DNA from: Stenotrophomonas nitritireducens
Lineage (GTDB): Bacteria; Pseudomonadota; Gammaproteobacteria; Xanthomonadales; Xanthomonadaceae
Assembly (NCBI RefSeq): GCF_001700965.1
Contig: NZ_CP016756.1
Span: 3,958,501 to 4,022,500, forward strand
Direction of reading: 5' to 3'
DNA: 64,000 nt
Position numbers and translations under genes: made by a program. The notes under the pieces were generated by a model. That model made no database searches. It had not been told where the DNA came from and saw only the letters and a program-made list of their open reading frames with translations. How positions within the stretch are numbered: the stretch's first letter is position 1; each line of letters begins with the position of its first letter. Shown piece by piece: positions 10,009 through 20,960 of the stretch.

Positions 10009-10761
10009 ATGGCCCAGCAAGCACCTTCTCTCATCGATCGACTTCGCACCCGTTTTGCCGGTGCGCAGGTCGTGGTGGTCGAACCGCGCGGCGAAGTGAC
10101 GCTGGAAGTGGCTGTTGCCGATTGGCACGCAACCGCTCTGGCGTTGCGTGACGAGCTCGGCTTCGAACACGCCACCGACCTGTGCGGTGTCGACTACCTT
10201 GGCTACGGCAGCGACGAGTGGGATACCTCGGACGTTACCTCGCACGGCTTCAGCCGCGGCGTTGAAGGCCAGGGCGCCGGTCGTTTTGCCTGGGGTGAGT
10301 TCCCCAGCCACGAAACCGCCGCCGGCGAACAGCCTGACGCATTGCCGAAGCAGCGTTTTGCTGTTGTCGTGCAGCTGCGTTCTTACCAGCACAACCAGAT
10401 GCTGCGCATCCGTTGCTACGCGCCCAGCGAATCGCTGCCGGTGGTGGCCTCGCTGGCCGACATCTATCCGGGGCTGAACTGGTTCGAGCGTGAAGCGTTC
10501 GACCTGTACGGCGTGATCTTCGAAGGTCACCCGGATCTGCGCCGCATCCTGACCGACTACGGTTTCGTGGGCCATCCGTTCCGCAAGGATTTCCCGCTGA
10601 TCGGCAACGTCGAAGTGCGTTACGACGAAGAAAAGAAGCGTGTGGTCTACGAGCCGGTGACTTCGGTCGAGCCGCGCGTAGGCGTGCCGCGTGTTATCCG
10701 CGACGATGCCCGTTTCCAGACCGCTGAAGGCGAGCGCGCGCAGACGGAGGCAAGCAAGTGA
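10009..10761 (+). CDS. nuoC: NADH-quinone oxidoreductase subunit C
   Basis: NuoC (the 30 kDa subunit) is part of the peripheral arm and packs against NuoD. The signature [20 protein letters not shown] is near residue 162, followed by [18 protein letters not shown]. In enteric bacteria NuoC and NuoD are fused; here they are separate, as in Xanthomonads. Length is 250 residues from the ATG at 10009. It overlaps nuoD by four bases (GTGA at 10758-10761). Confidence 0.95.
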   Translation: MAQQAPSLIDRLRTRFAGAQVVVVEPRGEVTLEVAVADWHATALALRDELGFEHATDLCGVDYLGYGSDEWDTSDVTSHGFSRGVEGQGAGRFAWGEFPSHETAAGEQPDALPKQRFAVVVQLRSYQHNQMLRIRCYAPSESLPVVASLADIYPGLNWFEREAFDLYGVIFEGHPDLRRILTDYGFVGHPFRKDFPLIGNVEVRYDEEKKRVVYEPVTSVEPRVGVPRVIRDDARFQTAEGERAQTEASK

Positions 10762-12080
10762 GTGCGGACGTAAAGAAGGAATTCCACCAGGCTTCGCAGG
10801 CCTTTGCGAGCAATCCGGCCGAAGCACGGCAGGAGATCCGCAACTACACCATGAACTTCGGCCCGCAGCATCCGGCCGCGCACGGTGTGCTGCGCCTGAT
10901 CCTGGAAATGGACGGCGAAACTATCATGCGTGCCGATCCGCATATCGGTCTGCTGCACCGCGCGACCGAGAAGCTGGCCGAGTCCAAGCCGTTCAACCAG
11001 TCGATCGGCTACATGGATCGCCTGGATTACTGCTCGATGATGTGCAACGAGCACGCCTATGTCCGCGCCATCGAAACCCTGGTGGGTATCGAGGTGCCGG
11101 AGCGTGCGCAGTACATCCGTACCCTGTTTGACGAAGTCACCCGTATCCTCAACCACTTGATGTGGCTGGGCTCCAACGCGCTCGATCTGGGCGCGATGGC
11201 GGTGATGCTGTACGCCTTCCGCGAGCGCGAAGAGCTGATGGACTGCTATGAAGCAGTTTCCGGCGCCCGCATGCACGCGGCGTACTACCGTCCGGGCGGC
11301 GTGTACCGCGACCTGCCCAGCACGATGCCGAAGTACAAGGAATCGCGCTGGCACAAGGGCAACGCGCTGAAGCGCCTGAACGCCTCGCGCGAAGGTTCGC
11401 TGCTCGACTTCCTGGAGAACTTCACCAATGAGTTCCCCGGGCGTGTGGACGAATACGAAACCCTGCTGACCGACAACCGCATCTGGAAGCAGCGTACCGT
11501 TGGCATCGGCGTGATCACCCCGGAACATGCGCTGGCCTGGGGCATGACCGGCGTGATGCTGCGTGGTTCGGGCATTGCCTGGGATCTGCGCAAGAAGCAG
11601 CCGTACGCCAAGTACGATGCGGTCGATTTCGATCTGCCGCTGGGCACCAAGGGCGACTGCTACGACCGTTACCTGGTACGTATTGCCGAGATGCGCGAAT
11701 CCAACCGCATCATCAAGCAGTGCGTGCAGTGGCTCAAGGCCAACCCGGGCCCGGTGATGGTCAAGAACTTCAAGGTCGCTCCGCCGGCTCGCGCCGAGAT
11801 GAAGGACGACATGGAAGCGCTGATCCATCACTTCAAGCTATTCAGTGAAGGCTACTGCGTGCCGGCCGGTGAGACCTACGCGGCGGTTGAAGCGCCCAAG
11901 GGCGAGTTCGGCTGCTACCTGGTCTCCGACGGTGCCAACAAGCCGTTCCGTGCCCATCTGCGCGCCCCCGGTTTCGCCCACCTTTCCTCGATCGATTCGG
12001 TCGTGCGCGGCCACATGCTGGCCGACGTGGTGGCGATGATCGGTACCTACGATCTCGTGTTCGGCGAGGTTGACCGGTAA
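10758..12080 (+). CDS. nuoD: NADH-quinone oxidoreductase subunit D
   Basis: NuoD (the 49 kDa subunit) lines the quinone-binding cavity. Conserved blocks include [15 protein letters not shown], with the histidines that face the quinone head group, [15 protein letters not shown], and [11 protein letters not shown]. The C terminus [20 protein letters not shown] and DLVFGEVDR matches the family. Length is 440 residues from a GTG start coupled to the nuoC stop. The TAA overlaps the ATG of a 31-codon frame leading to nuoE. Confidence 0.97.
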   Translation: MSADVKKEFHQASQAFASNPAEARQEIRNYTMNFGPQHPAAHGVLRLILEMDGETIMRADPHIGLLHRATEKLAESKPFNQSIGYMDRLDYCSMMCNEHAYVRAIETLVGIEVPERAQYIRTLFDEVTRILNHLMWLGSNALDLGAMAVMLYAFREREELMDCYEAVSGARMHAAYYRPGGVYRDLPSTMPKYKESRWHKGNALKRLNASREGSLLDFLENFTNEFPGRVDEYETLLTDNRIWKQRTVGIGVITPEHALAWGMTGVMLRGSGIAWDLRKKQPYAKYDAVDFDLPLGTKGDCYDRYLVRIAEMRESNRIIKQCVQWLKANPGPVMVKNFKVAPPARAEMKDDMEALIHHFKLFSEGYCVPAGETYAAVEAPKGEFGCYLVSDGANKPFRAHLRAPGFAHLSSIDSVVRGHMLADVVAMIGTYDLVFGEVDR

Positions 12081-12175
12081 TGCCTTCGGATCACACATCG
12101 TCCGTTGCCTGCGCGGTTCTGCCGCCGCAGGCGTCGGTTTTTCAGCATTTGGTATTCGTTGAGGTCGGCCAATGA
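12080..12175 (+). other. 31-codon open frame bridging nuoD and nuoE
   Basis: The nuoD stop TAA (12078-12080) shares its last base with an ATG. The frame opened there runs 31 codons and ends in a TGA (12173-12175) that overlaps the nuoE ATG (12172-12174). The predicted peptide starts [17 protein letters not shown] and ends FVEVGQ; I recognise no family. This geometry would pass ribosomes from nuoD to nuoE through two overlapping stop/start junctions. It could be a translational relay, a real small protein, or chance. A hairpin (12107-12132) lies inside it. Confidence 0.45.
12107..12132 (+). other. Intercistronic hairpin between nuoD and nuoE
   Basis: GCCTGCG (12107-12113) pairs with CGCAGGC (12126-12132), and the inner CGG (12114-12116) pairs with CCG (12122-12124) around TTCTG, with one bulged C. 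No U-run follows, so it is not a terminator; it could affect mRNA processing or the NuoD:NuoE ratio. Confidence 0.55.
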
Positions 12176-12699
12176 AGGCGACGGGTAATTTCGAGGCGGC
12201 GCGCAACGTCGACCCGATGGTGGTGTTGAGCGACAAGACGCGTGCTCACATCGATCACTGGCTGTCCAAGTTCCCGCCCGAGCGCAAGCGTTCGGCGGTG
12301 CTGCAGGGCCTGCATGCCGCACAGGAGCAGAACCAGGGTTGGCTGAGCGACGAGTTGATCGCCGCAGTTGCCAAGTACCTGGATCTGCCGTTCGTGTGGG
12401 CGTACGAAGTTGCCACCTTCTACTCGATGTTCGAGACCGAGAAGGTGGGCCGCAACAACGTCGCCATCTGCACCAACGTCAGCTGCTGGCTCAACGGTGC
12501 CGATGACATCGTCCGCCATTGCGAGAAGAAGCTGGGCATCAAGCATGGTGAATCCACCGCTGACGGCCGCGTCTACCTCAAGAAAGAGGAAGAGTGCCTG
12601 GCTGGCTGCGCGGGCGCACCGATGATGGTCATCAACGGTCATTACCACGAGCGCCTGACGCTGGACCAGGTCGACGCGCTGCTGGACGGGCTGGAGTAA
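12172..12699 (+). CDS. nuoE: NADH-quinone oxidoreductase subunit E
   Basis: NuoE holds the [2Fe-2S] cluster N1a in a thioredoxin-like fold next to the NADH-binding NuoF. Ligand cysteines are in CTNVSCWLNGA and CLAGCAGAP. The N-terminal helical region is present (WLSDELIAAVAKYLDLP, then YEVATFYSMFE). Length is 175 residues. It is separated from nuoF by three bases after the stop. Confidence 0.96.
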   Translation: MKATGNFEAARNVDPMVVLSDKTRAHIDHWLSKFPPERKRSAVLQGLHAAQEQNQGWLSDELIAAVAKYLDLPFVWAYEVATFYSMFETEKVGRNNVAICTNVSCWLNGADDIVRHCEKKLGIKHGESTADGRVYLKKEEECLAGCAGAPMMVINGHYHERLTLDQVDALLDGLE

Positions 12700-12702
12700 G
12701 GC

Positions 12703-14040
12703 ATGGCACATCACGAATCCAAGGGCCCGGTCGGACCGGCGCCGCTTCCGCACAACGTGGTCTACACCACGCTGCACTACGACACCCCGTGGTCGTACGA
12801 GAACTACCTGAAGACCGGTGGCTACGCCGCGCTGCGCAAGATCCTCGAAGAGAAGATCGCGCCGGCCGATGTCATCGAGATGGTCAAGCAGTCCGGCCTG
12901 CGCGGCCGTGGCGGTGCGGGCTTCCCGACCGGCCTGAAGTGGTCCTTTATGCCCAAGGGCGATGTGCAGAAGTACATCCTGTGCAATTCGGATGAATCCG
13001 AGCCGGGCACCTGCAAGGACCGCGACATCCTGCGTTACAACCCGCATTCGGTGGTGGAGGGCATGGCCATCGCCTGCTACGCCACCGGTTCGACCGCGGC
13101 TTACAACTACCTGCGCGGTGAGTTCCACCACGAGCCGTTCGAGCATTTCGAGCAGGCCTTGGCTGATGCCTACAAGCACGGCTGGCTGGGCAAGAACGTG
13201 CTGGGCAGTGGTTGCGATATCGATATCTATGGTGCGCTCGGCGCCGGTGCCTACATCTGCGGCGAAGAAACCGCATTGATGGAATCGCTGGAAGGCAAGA
13301 AGGGCCAGCCGCGCTTCAAGCCGCCGTTCCCGGCCAATTTCGGCCTGTACGGCAAGCCGACCACGATCAACAACACCGAGACCTATGCCTCGGTGCCGGC
13401 GATCATCCGCAACGGTGCGGAGTGGTTCAAGAATCTGAGCCTGACCAACAACGGTGGCCCGAAGTGTTTCTCGGTCTCCGGTTGCGTGGCCAAGGGCGGC
13501 AACTTCGAAGTGCCGCTGGGCACCACCTTTGACGATCTGCTGGAGATGGCCGGTGGCCTGCGTCCGGGCCGTACGTTGAAGGGCGCGATCCCGGGCGGCG
13601 TGTCGATGCCGGTGCTGACCGCTGCAGAACTCAAGGGCCTGCCGATGGATTACGACACCATCCGTGCACTGGGCTCGGGCCTGGGTTCCGGTGCCATCGT
13701 GGTGCTGGACGACAGCGTCTGCTGCGTCAAGTTCGCCTGCCGCATCAGCCAGTTCTTCCACAAGGAATCCTGTGGCCAGTGCACCCCGTGCCGCGAAGGT
13801 ACCGGCTGGATGCACCGTGTGCTGGAGCGCATTGTCGCCGGCCAGGCCACGATGGAAGACCTGCACCAGCTGAAGACGGTTGCCGGTCAGATTGAAGGCC
13901 ACACCATCTGTGCGTTCGGTGAGGCGGCAGCGTGGCCGATCCAAGGCTTCCTGCGCCAGTTCTGGAACGAATTCGAGTACTACATCGTCAACGGTCATTC
14001 GATGGTTGACGGCAAGAAGGTGGAGACTGCTGCCGCATGA
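12703..14040 (+). CDS. nuoF: NADH-quinone oxidoreductase subunit F
   Basis: NuoF binds NADH and FMN and carries [4Fe-4S] cluster N3, the electron entry point of complex I. The glycine-rich nucleotide site is [15 protein letters not shown] (about residue 66). [18 protein letters not shown] follows near 185. N3 ligands are in [14 protein letters not shown], with a later cysteine in [13 protein letters not shown]. Length is 445 residues, and the stop overlaps the nuoG start (ATGA). Confidence 0.97.
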   Translation: MAHHESKGPVGPAPLPHNVVYTTLHYDTPWSYENYLKTGGYAALRKILEEKIAPADVIEMVKQSGLRGRGGAGFPTGLKWSFMPKGDVQKYILCNSDESEPGTCKDRDILRYNPHSVVEGMAIACYATGSTAAYNYLRGEFHHEPFEHFEQALADAYKHGWLGKNVLGSGCDIDIYGALGAGAYICGEETALMESLEGKKGQPRFKPPFPANFGLYGKPTTINNTETYASVPAIIRNGAEWFKNLSLTNNGGPKCFSVSGCVAKGGNFEVPLGTTFDDLLEMAGGLRPGRTLKGAIPGGVSMPVLTAAELKGLPMDYDTIRALGSGLGSGAIVVLDDSVCCVKFACRISQFFHKESCGQCTPCREGTGWMHRVLERIVAGQATMEDLHQLKTVAGQIEGHTICAFGEAAAWPIQGFLRQFWNEFEYYIVNGHSMVDGKKVETAAA

Positions 14041-16271
14041 GCGCGCAACCGGTAAATCCCAACGTACCGCCGGATCATGTGACCATCGATATCGATGGTC
14101 AGACGCTGGTCGTACCCAAGGGTTCGATGATCATCCAGGCCGCCGACAAGGCTGGCATTCCGATTCCGCGCTTCTGCTACCACGAGAAGCTGCCGATCGC
14201 CGCAAACTGCCGCATGTGCCTGGTCGACGTTGAAAAGTCACCCAAGCCGTCGCCGGCCTGCGCAACCCCGGTCATGGATGGCATGAAGATCCAGACCCGC
14301 AACGAGAAGGCGCTCAAGTACCAGCGTTCGGTGATGGAGTTCCTGCTCATCAACCATCCGCTGGACTGCCCGATCTGCGACCAGGGTGGCGAGTGCGAGC
14401 TGCAGGACGTATCGCTGGGCTACGGCCGTTCGGTCAGCCGCTTCAACGAGCGCAAGCGCGTTGTGGTTGACGAGGACATGGGGCCGCTGGTCGCCACCGA
14501 GATGACCCGCTGCATCCAGTGCACCCGTTGCGTGCGCTTCACCGCAGAAGTGGCTGGCACCTATGAACTGGGTGGCATGTCGCGCGGTGAAAACCTGCAG
14601 ATCGGCACCTACGACGGCAAGCCGCTGACCACCGAGCTGTCGGGCAACGTCATCGACGTGTGCCCGGTCGGCGCGCTGACGAACAAGGTGTTCCAGTTCA
14701 AGGCACGCCCGTGGGAACTGACCGCACGCGAGTCGCTGGGTTACCACGACGCGATGGGCTCGAACCTGTTCCTGCACGTGCGCCGCGGCGAAGTGCTGCG
14801 CGCCGTGCCGCGTGACAACGAGCTGGTCAACGAGTGCTGGCTGTCCGACCGCGATCGTTATTCGCACCAAGGCCTGTATTCGGCCGACCGCGCGGTCAAG
14901 CCGCTGCAGAAGGTCAATGGTGAGTGGAAGGAAGTGAGCTGGGCCGAAGGTCTGGCCGCTGCCCGCGAAATCTTCGAAGCCAACCGTGGCGACGAGCTTG
15001 GCGTGCTGGTGCACCCGGCAACGTCGAACGAGGAGGGCGCCTTGCTGGCCCGCCTGGCCGTTGGCCTGGGTTCGAACAACATCGACCACCGCATCAACAA
15101 CCGTGACTTCTCCGATGCGCCGGTTGCCGAAGTCTTCGGCATGTCGCTGGCCGAGATTGAACACGCTGATCAGATCGTCGTGCTGGGTAGCAATATCCGC
15201 CACGAACTGCCGCTGCTGCACGCTCGCCTGCGCAAGGCGCAGACCACCAACGGTGCCAAGATCCATTCGATCAACCCGGTGGACTTCGACTTCGCGTTCA
15301 AGCTGGCCGGCAAGCAGATCGTTGCACCGTCGCGCTTCGTTGAAGCTTTGGGCAACGCGCAGCTGGTCGACGCGGTGAAGGCCGGCAACAACACCGTGAT
15401 CATCGTCGGTGCGATTGCTGAAAATCATCCGCAGGCTGCTGCGATCCGTTCGGCCGCCAGCGCATTCGCTGCGGCTACCGGCGCCAAACTGTGCCGTATC
15501 CCGCAGGGTGCCAACGCACTGGGCCTGGCCCGCGCCGGCGTACTGCCGGCCGGCAAGGACGTCAATGCGATGCTGGCGCAGCCGCGCAAGGCCTATGCCC
15601 TGTACGGCATCGAGCCGGGCCTGGACTTCGCCGATACCGCCGCCGCTCGCAAGGCGCTGGCCGCTGCCAAGGTTGTCGCGTTCAGCCAGTTCGCCTGCAC
15701 CTCGACCCGTGATGTGGCCGATGTGATCCTGCCGATTGGCGCGCTGCCGGAAATCGACGGCACGCTGACCAATCTGGACGGTCGCGACCAGGTCGCCCGC
15801 GCCGGTGGCAAGCTGCAGGGCGAGGCCCGTGAGGGCTGGCGCGTGCTGCGTGCGCTGGGTGGTGACATGCAGTTGGCAGGTTTCGGCTTCACCGATCTGG
15901 CAGGCCTGCGTGCCGGCCTGCAGCCGGTGTCGGTCAAGGTTGCCGCTTCGGCACAGCCGCAGGTCTCAGGCGAGGGCTTTGAAGTGGCCTCGACCCCGGC
16001 GATCTACCGCACCGACGCCGTCGTGCGTCGTGCGCAGGCGCTGCAGTCGCATCCGCTCAACAATGAGCCGCGCATCGTGCTCAATGCCGATGACGCCGCG
16101 CGTCTGCAGCTGACCGAAGGCCAGATGGCCAAGGTCGGCACCGACGCCGGTCGTGCAACCCTGTCGGTGGTGGTCGACGCACGCGTCGCAGCCGGCACGG
16201 TGTGGATTGAATCGGGCCACGGCGCAACCGCGCCGCTGGGTGCCGCTCGGGTAACGGTGGTGGCTGCATGA
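14037..16271 (+). CDS. nuoG: NADH-quinone oxidoreductase subunit G
   Basis: NuoG is the large iron-sulfur subunit of the electron input arm. The N-terminal ferredoxin domain has [15 protein letters not shown] for the [2Fe-2S] cluster, then [18 protein letters not shown] for the His/Cys-ligated cluster N5, then CIQCTRC and CPVGAL for N4. The rest is a molybdopterin-oxidoreductase-like domain that has lost its cofactor role. Length is 744 residues. It overlaps nuoH by four bases. Confidence 0.96.
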   Translation: MSAQPVNPNVPPDHVTIDIDGQTLVVPKGSMIIQAADKAGIPIPRFCYHEKLPIAANCRMCLVDVEKSPKPSPACATPVMDGMKIQTRNEKALKYQRSVMEFLLINHPLDCPICDQGGECELQDVSLGYGRSVSRFNERKRVVVDEDMGPLVATEMTRCIQCTRCVRFTAEVAGTYELGGMSRGENLQIGTYDGKPLTTELSGNVIDVCPVGALTNKVFQFKARPWELTARESLGYHDAMGSNLFLHVRRGEVLRAVPRDNELVNECWLSDRDRYSHQGLYSADRAVKPLQKVNGEWKEVSWAEGLAAAREIFEANRGDELGVLVHPATSNEEGALLARLAVGLGSNNIDHRINNRDFSDAPVAEVFGMSLAEIEHADQIVVLGSNIRHELPLLHARLRKAQTTNGAKIHSINPVDFDFAFKLAGKQIVAPSRFVEALGNAQLVDAVKAGNNTVIIVGAIAENHPQAAAIRSAASAFAAATGAKLCRIPQGANALGLARAGVLPAGKDVNAMLAQPRKAYALYGIEPGLDFADTAAARKALAAAKVVAFSQFACTSTRDVADVILPIGALPEIDGTLTNLDGRDQVARAGGKLQGEAREGWRVLRALGGDMQLAGFGFTDLAGLRAGLQPVSVKVAASAQPQVSGEGFEVASTPAIYRTDAVVRRAQALQSHPLNNEPRIVLNADDAARLQLTEGQMAKVGTDAGRATLSVVVDARVAAGTVWIESGHGATAPLGAARVTVVAA

Positions 16272-17362
16272 ACGAGTTGCTGTTGAACGCGATCGACCCG
16301 CTGTACCAGTGGTTCATGGCCCTGGGTGACATCGGCATCGTGCTGTGGACGGTGATCAAGATCCTGTTGATCGCCATGCCGGTGATCATTTCGGTTGCCT
16401 TCTACGTGTTGTGGGAGCGCAAGCTGATCGGTTGGATGCACGTGCGCCACGGGCCGATGTATGTCGGTCTGGGCGGCCTGCTGCAGGCCTTCGCCGACGT
16501 CACCAAGCTGCTGTTCAAGGAAATCATCGCTCCGGCCAGCGCACACAAGGCGATGTACATCATCGCGCCGTTGATCGTGCTGGCGCCGTCGTTCGCGGCG
16601 TGGGCGGTGGTTCCGTTCGACTACAAGCTGGTGCTGTCCAACGCCAACGTTGGTCTGCTGTACCTGCTGGCGATGACCTCGCTGGGTGTGTACGGCGTGA
16701 TCCTGGCCGGTTGGGCGTCCAACTCCAAGTACGCCTTCCTCGGTGCGATGCGTTCGGCCGCGCAGGTGGTCAGCTACGAAATCGCGATGGGCTTCGCGCT
16801 GGTCGGCGTGATGATCGCCGCCGGCAGCCTGAACCTGACCGACATCGTGCTGGCGCAGAAGGGCAACTCGGGTCTGTTCGACTGGTTCCTGCTGCCGCTG
16901 TTCCCGCTGTTCGTCGTGTACTGGGTGTCCGGCGTTGCCGAAACCAACCGCGCGCCGTTCGACGTGGTTGAAGGCGAGTCGGAAATCGTTGCCGGCCACA
17001 TGGTGGAGTACTCCGGCGGTGCGTTCGCACTGTTCTTCCTGGCCGAGTACGCCAACATGATCCTGGTCAGCTTCCTGATCTCGATCTTCTTCCTCGGTGG
17101 CTGGCTGAGCCCGCTCCAGGGCTGGATCACGGCCGATATCTCGCCGTGGATCAACTGGATCTGGACCGGCGGTTGGCCGTGGCTGCTGCTCAAGGTGCTG
17201 TTCTTCGCCAGTGCGTACATCTGGTTCCGTGCCAGCTTCCCGCGCTTCCGTTATGACCAGATCATGCGTCTGGGCTGGAAGGTGTTCATCCCGCTGACCA
17301 TTTTCTGGATCGCGGTGACGGCACTGATGGTGTTCTACGGCGTGATCCAGAAGGGCGTTTGA
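16268..17362 (+). CDS. nuoH: NADH-quinone oxidoreductase subunit H
   Basis: NuoH (ND1) is the membrane subunit that forms the entrance to the quinone chamber. About eight hydrophobic helices are visible. Characteristic loops are [18 protein letters not shown] near residue 51 and [20 protein letters not shown] near residue 228. Length is 364 residues. NuoI starts three bases after the stop. Confidence 0.97.
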   Translation: MNELLLNAIDPLYQWFMALGDIGIVLWTVIKILLIAMPVIISVAFYVLWERKLIGWMHVRHGPMYVGLGGLLQAFADVTKLLFKEIIAPASAHKAMYIIAPLIVLAPSFAAWAVVPFDYKLVLSNANVGLLYLLAMTSLGVYGVILAGWASNSKYAFLGAMRSAAQVVSYEIAMGFALVGVMIAAGSLNLTDIVLAQKGNSGLFDWFLLPLFPLFVVYWVSGVAETNRAPFDVVEGESEIVAGHMVEYSGGAFALFFLAEYANMILVSFLISIFFLGGWLSPLQGWITADISPWINWIWTGGWPWLLLKVLFFASAYIWFRASFPRFRYDQIMRLGWKVFIPLTIFWIAVTALMVFYGVIQKGV

Positions 17363-17365
17363 TTC

Positions 17366-17854
17366 ATGAATAAGATCACCCATTATTTCAAAAGCCTGCT
17401 GCTCCTCGAGTTGCTCGGCGGCCTGTGGCTGACGTTGAAATATACGTTCAAGCCCAAGTACACCGTGATGTACCCGATGGAGAAGTTCCCGCAGTCGCCG
17501 CGCTTCCGTGGCCTGCATGCCCTGCGCCGTTACCCCAACGGTGAAGAGCGCTGCATCGCCTGCAAGCTGTGCGAAGCAGTGTGCCCGGCACTGGCCATCA
17601 CCATCGACTCGGCCAAGCGCGAAGACGGCACCCGCCGTACCACGCGTTACGAAATCGATCTGTTCAAGTGCATCTTCTGCGGCTTCTGCGAAGAAAGCTG
17701 CCCGGTGGACTCGATCGTCGAGACCCACATTCTCGAGTACCACTTCGAGAAGCGTGGCGAGAACATCATCACCAAGCCGCAGCTGCTGGCACTTGGCGAC
17801 CGGCTTGAAGCCGAAATCGCCGAGCGCCGCGCCGCCGACGCCGCCTTCCGCTGA
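17366..17854 (+). CDS. nuoI: NADH-quinone oxidoreductase subunit I
   Basis: NuoI carries two [4Fe-4S] clusters (N6a, N6b) between the G and B subunits. Two ferredoxin motifs are visible: [12 protein letters not shown] (about residue 60) and [12 protein letters not shown] (about residue 100). Length is 162 residues, and an amphipathic N-terminal segment attaches it to the membrane arm. Confidence 0.97.
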   Translation: MNKITHYFKSLLLLELLGGLWLTLKYTFKPKYTVMYPMEKFPQSPRFRGLHALRRYPNGEERCIACKLCEAVCPALAITIDSAKREDGTRRTTRYEIDLFKCIFCGFCEESCPVDSIVETHILEYHFEKRGENIITKPQLLALGDRLEAEIAERRAADAAFR

Positions 17855-17863
17855 GGTCTTGAG

Positions 17864-18517
17864 ATGGATTGGGTAAATATTGCTTTCTGGTTCTTCTCCA
17901 TCATTGCCGGCATTTCCGCGGCAGCGGTGATCAGCGTGCGCAACCCGGTGTATGCCGTGTTGTGCTTGATCCTTACGTTCTTCTCCATCGCCTGCGTATG
18001 GCTGCTGGTGGGGGCGGAGTTCCTCGGCGTCACCCTGGTGCTGGTCTACGTCGGCGCGGTGATGGTGCTGTTCCTGTTCGTGGTGATGATGCTGGACATC
18101 GACACCACCAATCTGCGCGAAGGCTGGGTGCGTTACCTGCCGGTCGGCCTGGTGGTCGCGGTGGTGATGCTGGTGCAGATGCTGACCCTGATCGGCATCA
18201 AGGCGCGCACCGCACCGTTCCCGGTGGACAACGCCGCTGCGGTTGCAGCAGATACGTCCAACATCACCTGGCTGGCACGCAGCCTGTTCACCGAATACCT
18301 GCTCCCGTTCGAGTTCGCCGCCGTGATCCTGACCGTGGCCGTGGTCGCAGCAGTGATGCTGACCCTGCGCCGTCGTGAAGGCCTGAAGACGCAGAACCCG
18401 ACCGAGCAGACCATGACCAAGGCAAAAGACCGCCTGCGCATGGTCAAGATGGCCGCCGAAAAGCCGGTGGTGCAGGTCGATACGCAACATGACGGTGGCG
18501 AGGAGGCCAAGCCATGA
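17864..18517 (+). CDS. nuoJ: NADH-quinone oxidoreductase subunit J
   Basis: NuoJ (ND6) has five hydrophobic helices here, including the conserved third-helix region [17 protein letters not shown] that takes part in coupling. The 217 residues end in a polar cytoplasmic tail (from about 180). It overlaps nuoK by four bases. Confidence 0.95.
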   Translation: MDWVNIAFWFFSIIAGISAAAVISVRNPVYAVLCLILTFFSIACVWLLVGAEFLGVTLVLVYVGAVMVLFLFVVMMLDIDTTNLREGWVRYLPVGLVVAVVMLVQMLTLIGIKARTAPFPVDNAAAVAADTSNITWLARSLFTEYLLPFEFAAVILTVAVVAAVMLTLRRREGLKTQNPTEQTMTKAKDRLRMVKMAAEKPVVQVDTQHDGGEEAKP

Positions 18518-18819
18518 TTTCTCTGGGCCATATGCTCGCGTTGGGCGCGGTGATGTTCTGCATCTCCGTTGCCGGCATCTTCCTCAACCGGAAGAACATC
18601 ATCGTGCTGTTGATGTCGATCGAACTGATGCTGCTGTCGGTGAACATCAACTTCATTGCCTTCTCGCGTGAGCTGGGCGACACCGCCGGTCAGCTGTTCG
18701 TGTTCTTCATCCTGACCGTGGCCGCAGCCGAAGCTGCAATCGGCCTCGCGATCCTGGTGACCTTGTTCCGTACTCGCCACACCATCAACGTGGGCGAAGT
18801 CGATTCGCTGAAGGGCTGA
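18514..18819 (+). CDS. nuoK: NADH-quinone oxidoreductase subunit K
   Basis: NuoK (ND4L) is a 101-residue protein of three helices. The proton-path glutamates lie in [13 protein letters not shown] and [13 protein letters not shown], as expected for this family. The start is coupled to the nuoJ stop. Confidence 0.96.
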   Translation: MISLGHMLALGAVMFCISVAGIFLNRKNIIVLLMSIELMLLSVNINFIAFSRELGDTAGQLFVFFILTVAAAEAAIGLAILVTLFRTRHTINVGEVDSLKG

Positions 18820-18826
18820 TCCGAAG

Positions 18827-20941
18827 ATGGAAATCACTCTCTCCAAGAGTCTGTTGATTGCAGTGGTGCTGGCACCGCTGTTCGGCAGCATCATCGCCGG
18901 CCTGTTCGGTCGTCAGGTGGGGCGCAAGGGCGCCCAATACATCACCATTCTGGGCGTGGCGGTCAGCTTCGGCCTGTCGGCTTACATCTTCTCCCAGCTG
19001 TTGTGGGGTGGGGCGCAGCCGTTCAACCAGAACATCTACACCTTCTTTGAAGTGGGCCAGTACGCGGCGCATGTCGGCTTCATGGTCGATCGCCTGACCG
19101 CGATGATGATGGTGGTGGTGACCTTCGTGTCGCTGCTGGTCCACATCTACTCGATCGGCTACATGTCCGAAGACGACGGCTACCAGCGTTTCTTCAGCTA
19201 CATCTCGCTGTTCACCTTCTCGATGCTCACCCTGGTGATGAGCAACAACTTCCTGCAGCTGTTCTTCGGCTGGGAAGCGGTGGGCCTGGTGTCGTACCTG
19301 CTGATCGGCTTCTACTTCAAGCGCCCGACCGCGATCTTCGCCAACATGAAGGCGTTCCTGGTCAACCGCGTCGGTGACTTCGGCTTTCTGCTCGGCATCG
19401 CAGGCATCCTGTGGGCCTTCGGCTCGCTGGACTACGCCACCGTGTTCGCCAATGCGGGCACCGTGCTGGGCACCGATATCACCGGCCACGCAATGGTGCA
19501 GCTGATCGGCGACCACCAGTGGAGCGTTGCCACCATCATCTGCATCTGTCTGTTCATCGGTGCGATGGGCAAGTCGGCGCAGGTCCCGCTGCACGTGTGG
19601 CTGCCGGACTCGATGGAAGGCCCGACCCCGATCTCGGCACTGATCCACGCCGCGACCATGGTCACCGCCGGTATCTTCATGGTCACCCGCATGTCGCCGC
19701 TGTTCGAGCTGTCGCAGACCGCGCTGGACTTCATCCTGTTCATCGGTGCCACCACGGCCTTCTTCACCGGCCTGATCGGTATCGTGCAGACTGACATCAA
19801 GCGCGTGGTTGCCTATTCCACCTTGTCGCAGCTGGGCTACATGACGGTTGCACTCGGTGTGTCGGCCTACTCCGGCGCCGTGTTCCACCTGATGACCCAC
19901 GCCTTCTTCAAGGCGCTGCTGTTCCTCGGTGCCGGTTCGGTGATCATGGGCATGCACCATGAGCAGAACATGATGAAGATGGGCGGCCTGCGCAAATACA
20001 TGCCGATTACCCACATCACCATGTGGATCGGTACGCTGGCCCTGGTGGGTACGCCGTTCTTCTCGGGTTTCTACTCCAAGGACACCATCATCGAAGCGGC
20101 CGCGATGCACGCGCACGCTGCCGAGGCTGGCTGGGTTGCCCTGTATGGTTACTGGGCGGTGCTCGGTGGCGTGATCGTCACCAGCTTCTACAGCTTCCGC
20201 CTGCTGTTCCTGACTTTCTTCGGCAAGGAGCGCTTCCGCGACGCGCATGATGACCACCACGGTGATCATGCCCATGGCCACGATGACCACCATGGTCATG
20301 GTGCGCACGAGCCGCACGAATCGCCGCTGGTGGTGACGGTGCCGCTGGTGCTGCTGGCAATCCCGTCCATCCTGATCGGCTTCTTCACCATCGGGCCGAT
20401 GCTGTTCGGTACCGGCTGGGACGGTCACCATGCCGCTGCCGGCATTCCGGGCCAGACCATGTCGTTCTTCACCGGCATCGTCGATTTCTACAACCCGGCG
20501 CGCGATACCATTGCCGAAGTTGGCAAGGAGTTCTGGCACGGTTCGGTGGCCTATGCGGTACACGGCATGCAGATGCCGGCGTTCTGGCTGACGGTTGCAG
20601 GTTTCGCGCTGGCCTGGGTGTTCTACATCTGGAAGCCGGAACTGGCAGGACAAGCTCGCAAGACCCTGGCACCGGTGGTTTCGGTGCTGGAAAACAAGTA
20701 CGGCTTCGACAAGCTCTGGATCGACGGCTTTGCCGGCGGTGGTGTGCAGCTCGGCAAGGCCGCCCGTGCCGTTGATAGCACGGTCGTTGATGGGGTGATG
20801 GTCAATGGTTCGGCGCGTCTGGTCGACTTGGCTGCCAACCTGTTGCGCCGCACCCAATCCGGTTTCCTCTACCACTACGCGTTCGCGATGATCATCGGCC
20901 TGATTGCCCTGTTGGGCGTGCTGATGCATTTCTGGCGTTGA
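18827..20941 (+). CDS. nuoL: NADH-quinone oxidoreductase subunit L
   Basis: NuoL (ND5) is the distal antiporter-like proton-pumping subunit with the long lateral helix. Family blocks include FFGWEAVGLVSYLLIGF, KSAQVPLHVWLPDSMEGPTP and HAATMVTAGIF. Length is 704 residues, at the large end of the family. A loop at about residues 468-498 is extremely histidine-rich (about 13 His and many Asp, beginning FRDAHDDHHGDHAHGHDD) between the antiporter core and the C-terminal lateral helix region. Other NuoL proteins also vary in this loop, but a metal-binding composition is unusual. Confidence 0.96.
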   Translation: MEITLSKSLLIAVVLAPLFGSIIAGLFGRQVGRKGAQYITILGVAVSFGLSAYIFSQLLWGGAQPFNQNIYTFFEVGQYAAHVGFMVDRLTAMMMVVVTFVSLLVHIYSIGYMSEDDGYQRFFSYISLFTFSMLTLVMSNNFLQLFFGWEAVGLVSYLLIGFYFKRPTAIFANMKAFLVNRVGDFGFLLGIAGILWAFGSLDYATVFANAGTVLGTDITGHAMVQLIGDHQWSVATIICICLFIGAMGKSAQVPLHVWLPDSMEGPTPISALIHAATMVTAGIFMVTRMSPLFELSQTALDFILFIGATTAFFTGLIGIVQTDIKRVVAYSTLSQLGYMTVALGVSAYSGAVFHLMTHAFFKALLFLGAGSVIMGMHHEQNMMKMGGLRKYMPITHITMWIGTLALVGTPFFSGFYSKDTIIEAAAMHAHAAEAGWVALYGYWAVLGGVIVTSFYSFRLLFLTFFGKERFRDAHDDHHGDHAHGHDDHHGHGAHEPHESPLVVTVPLVLLAIPSILIGFFTIGPMLFGTGWDGHHAAAGIPGQTMSFFTGIVDFYNPARDTIAEVGKEFWHGSVAYAVHGMQMPAFWLTVAGFALAWVFYIWKPELAGQARKTLAPVVSVLENKYGFDKLWIDGFAGGGVQLGKAARAVDSTVVDGVMVNGSARLVDLAANLLRRTQSGFLYHYAFAMIIGLIALLGVLMHFWR

Positions 20942-20960
20942 CCTGTACGGAATAGAAGAC

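Noticed and set aside
16004..18490. An 828-codon antisense frame over nuoG-nuoJ
   Set aside because: Composition (Gln, His, Arg, Asp) is typical of a reverse-strand shadow of membrane-protein genes.
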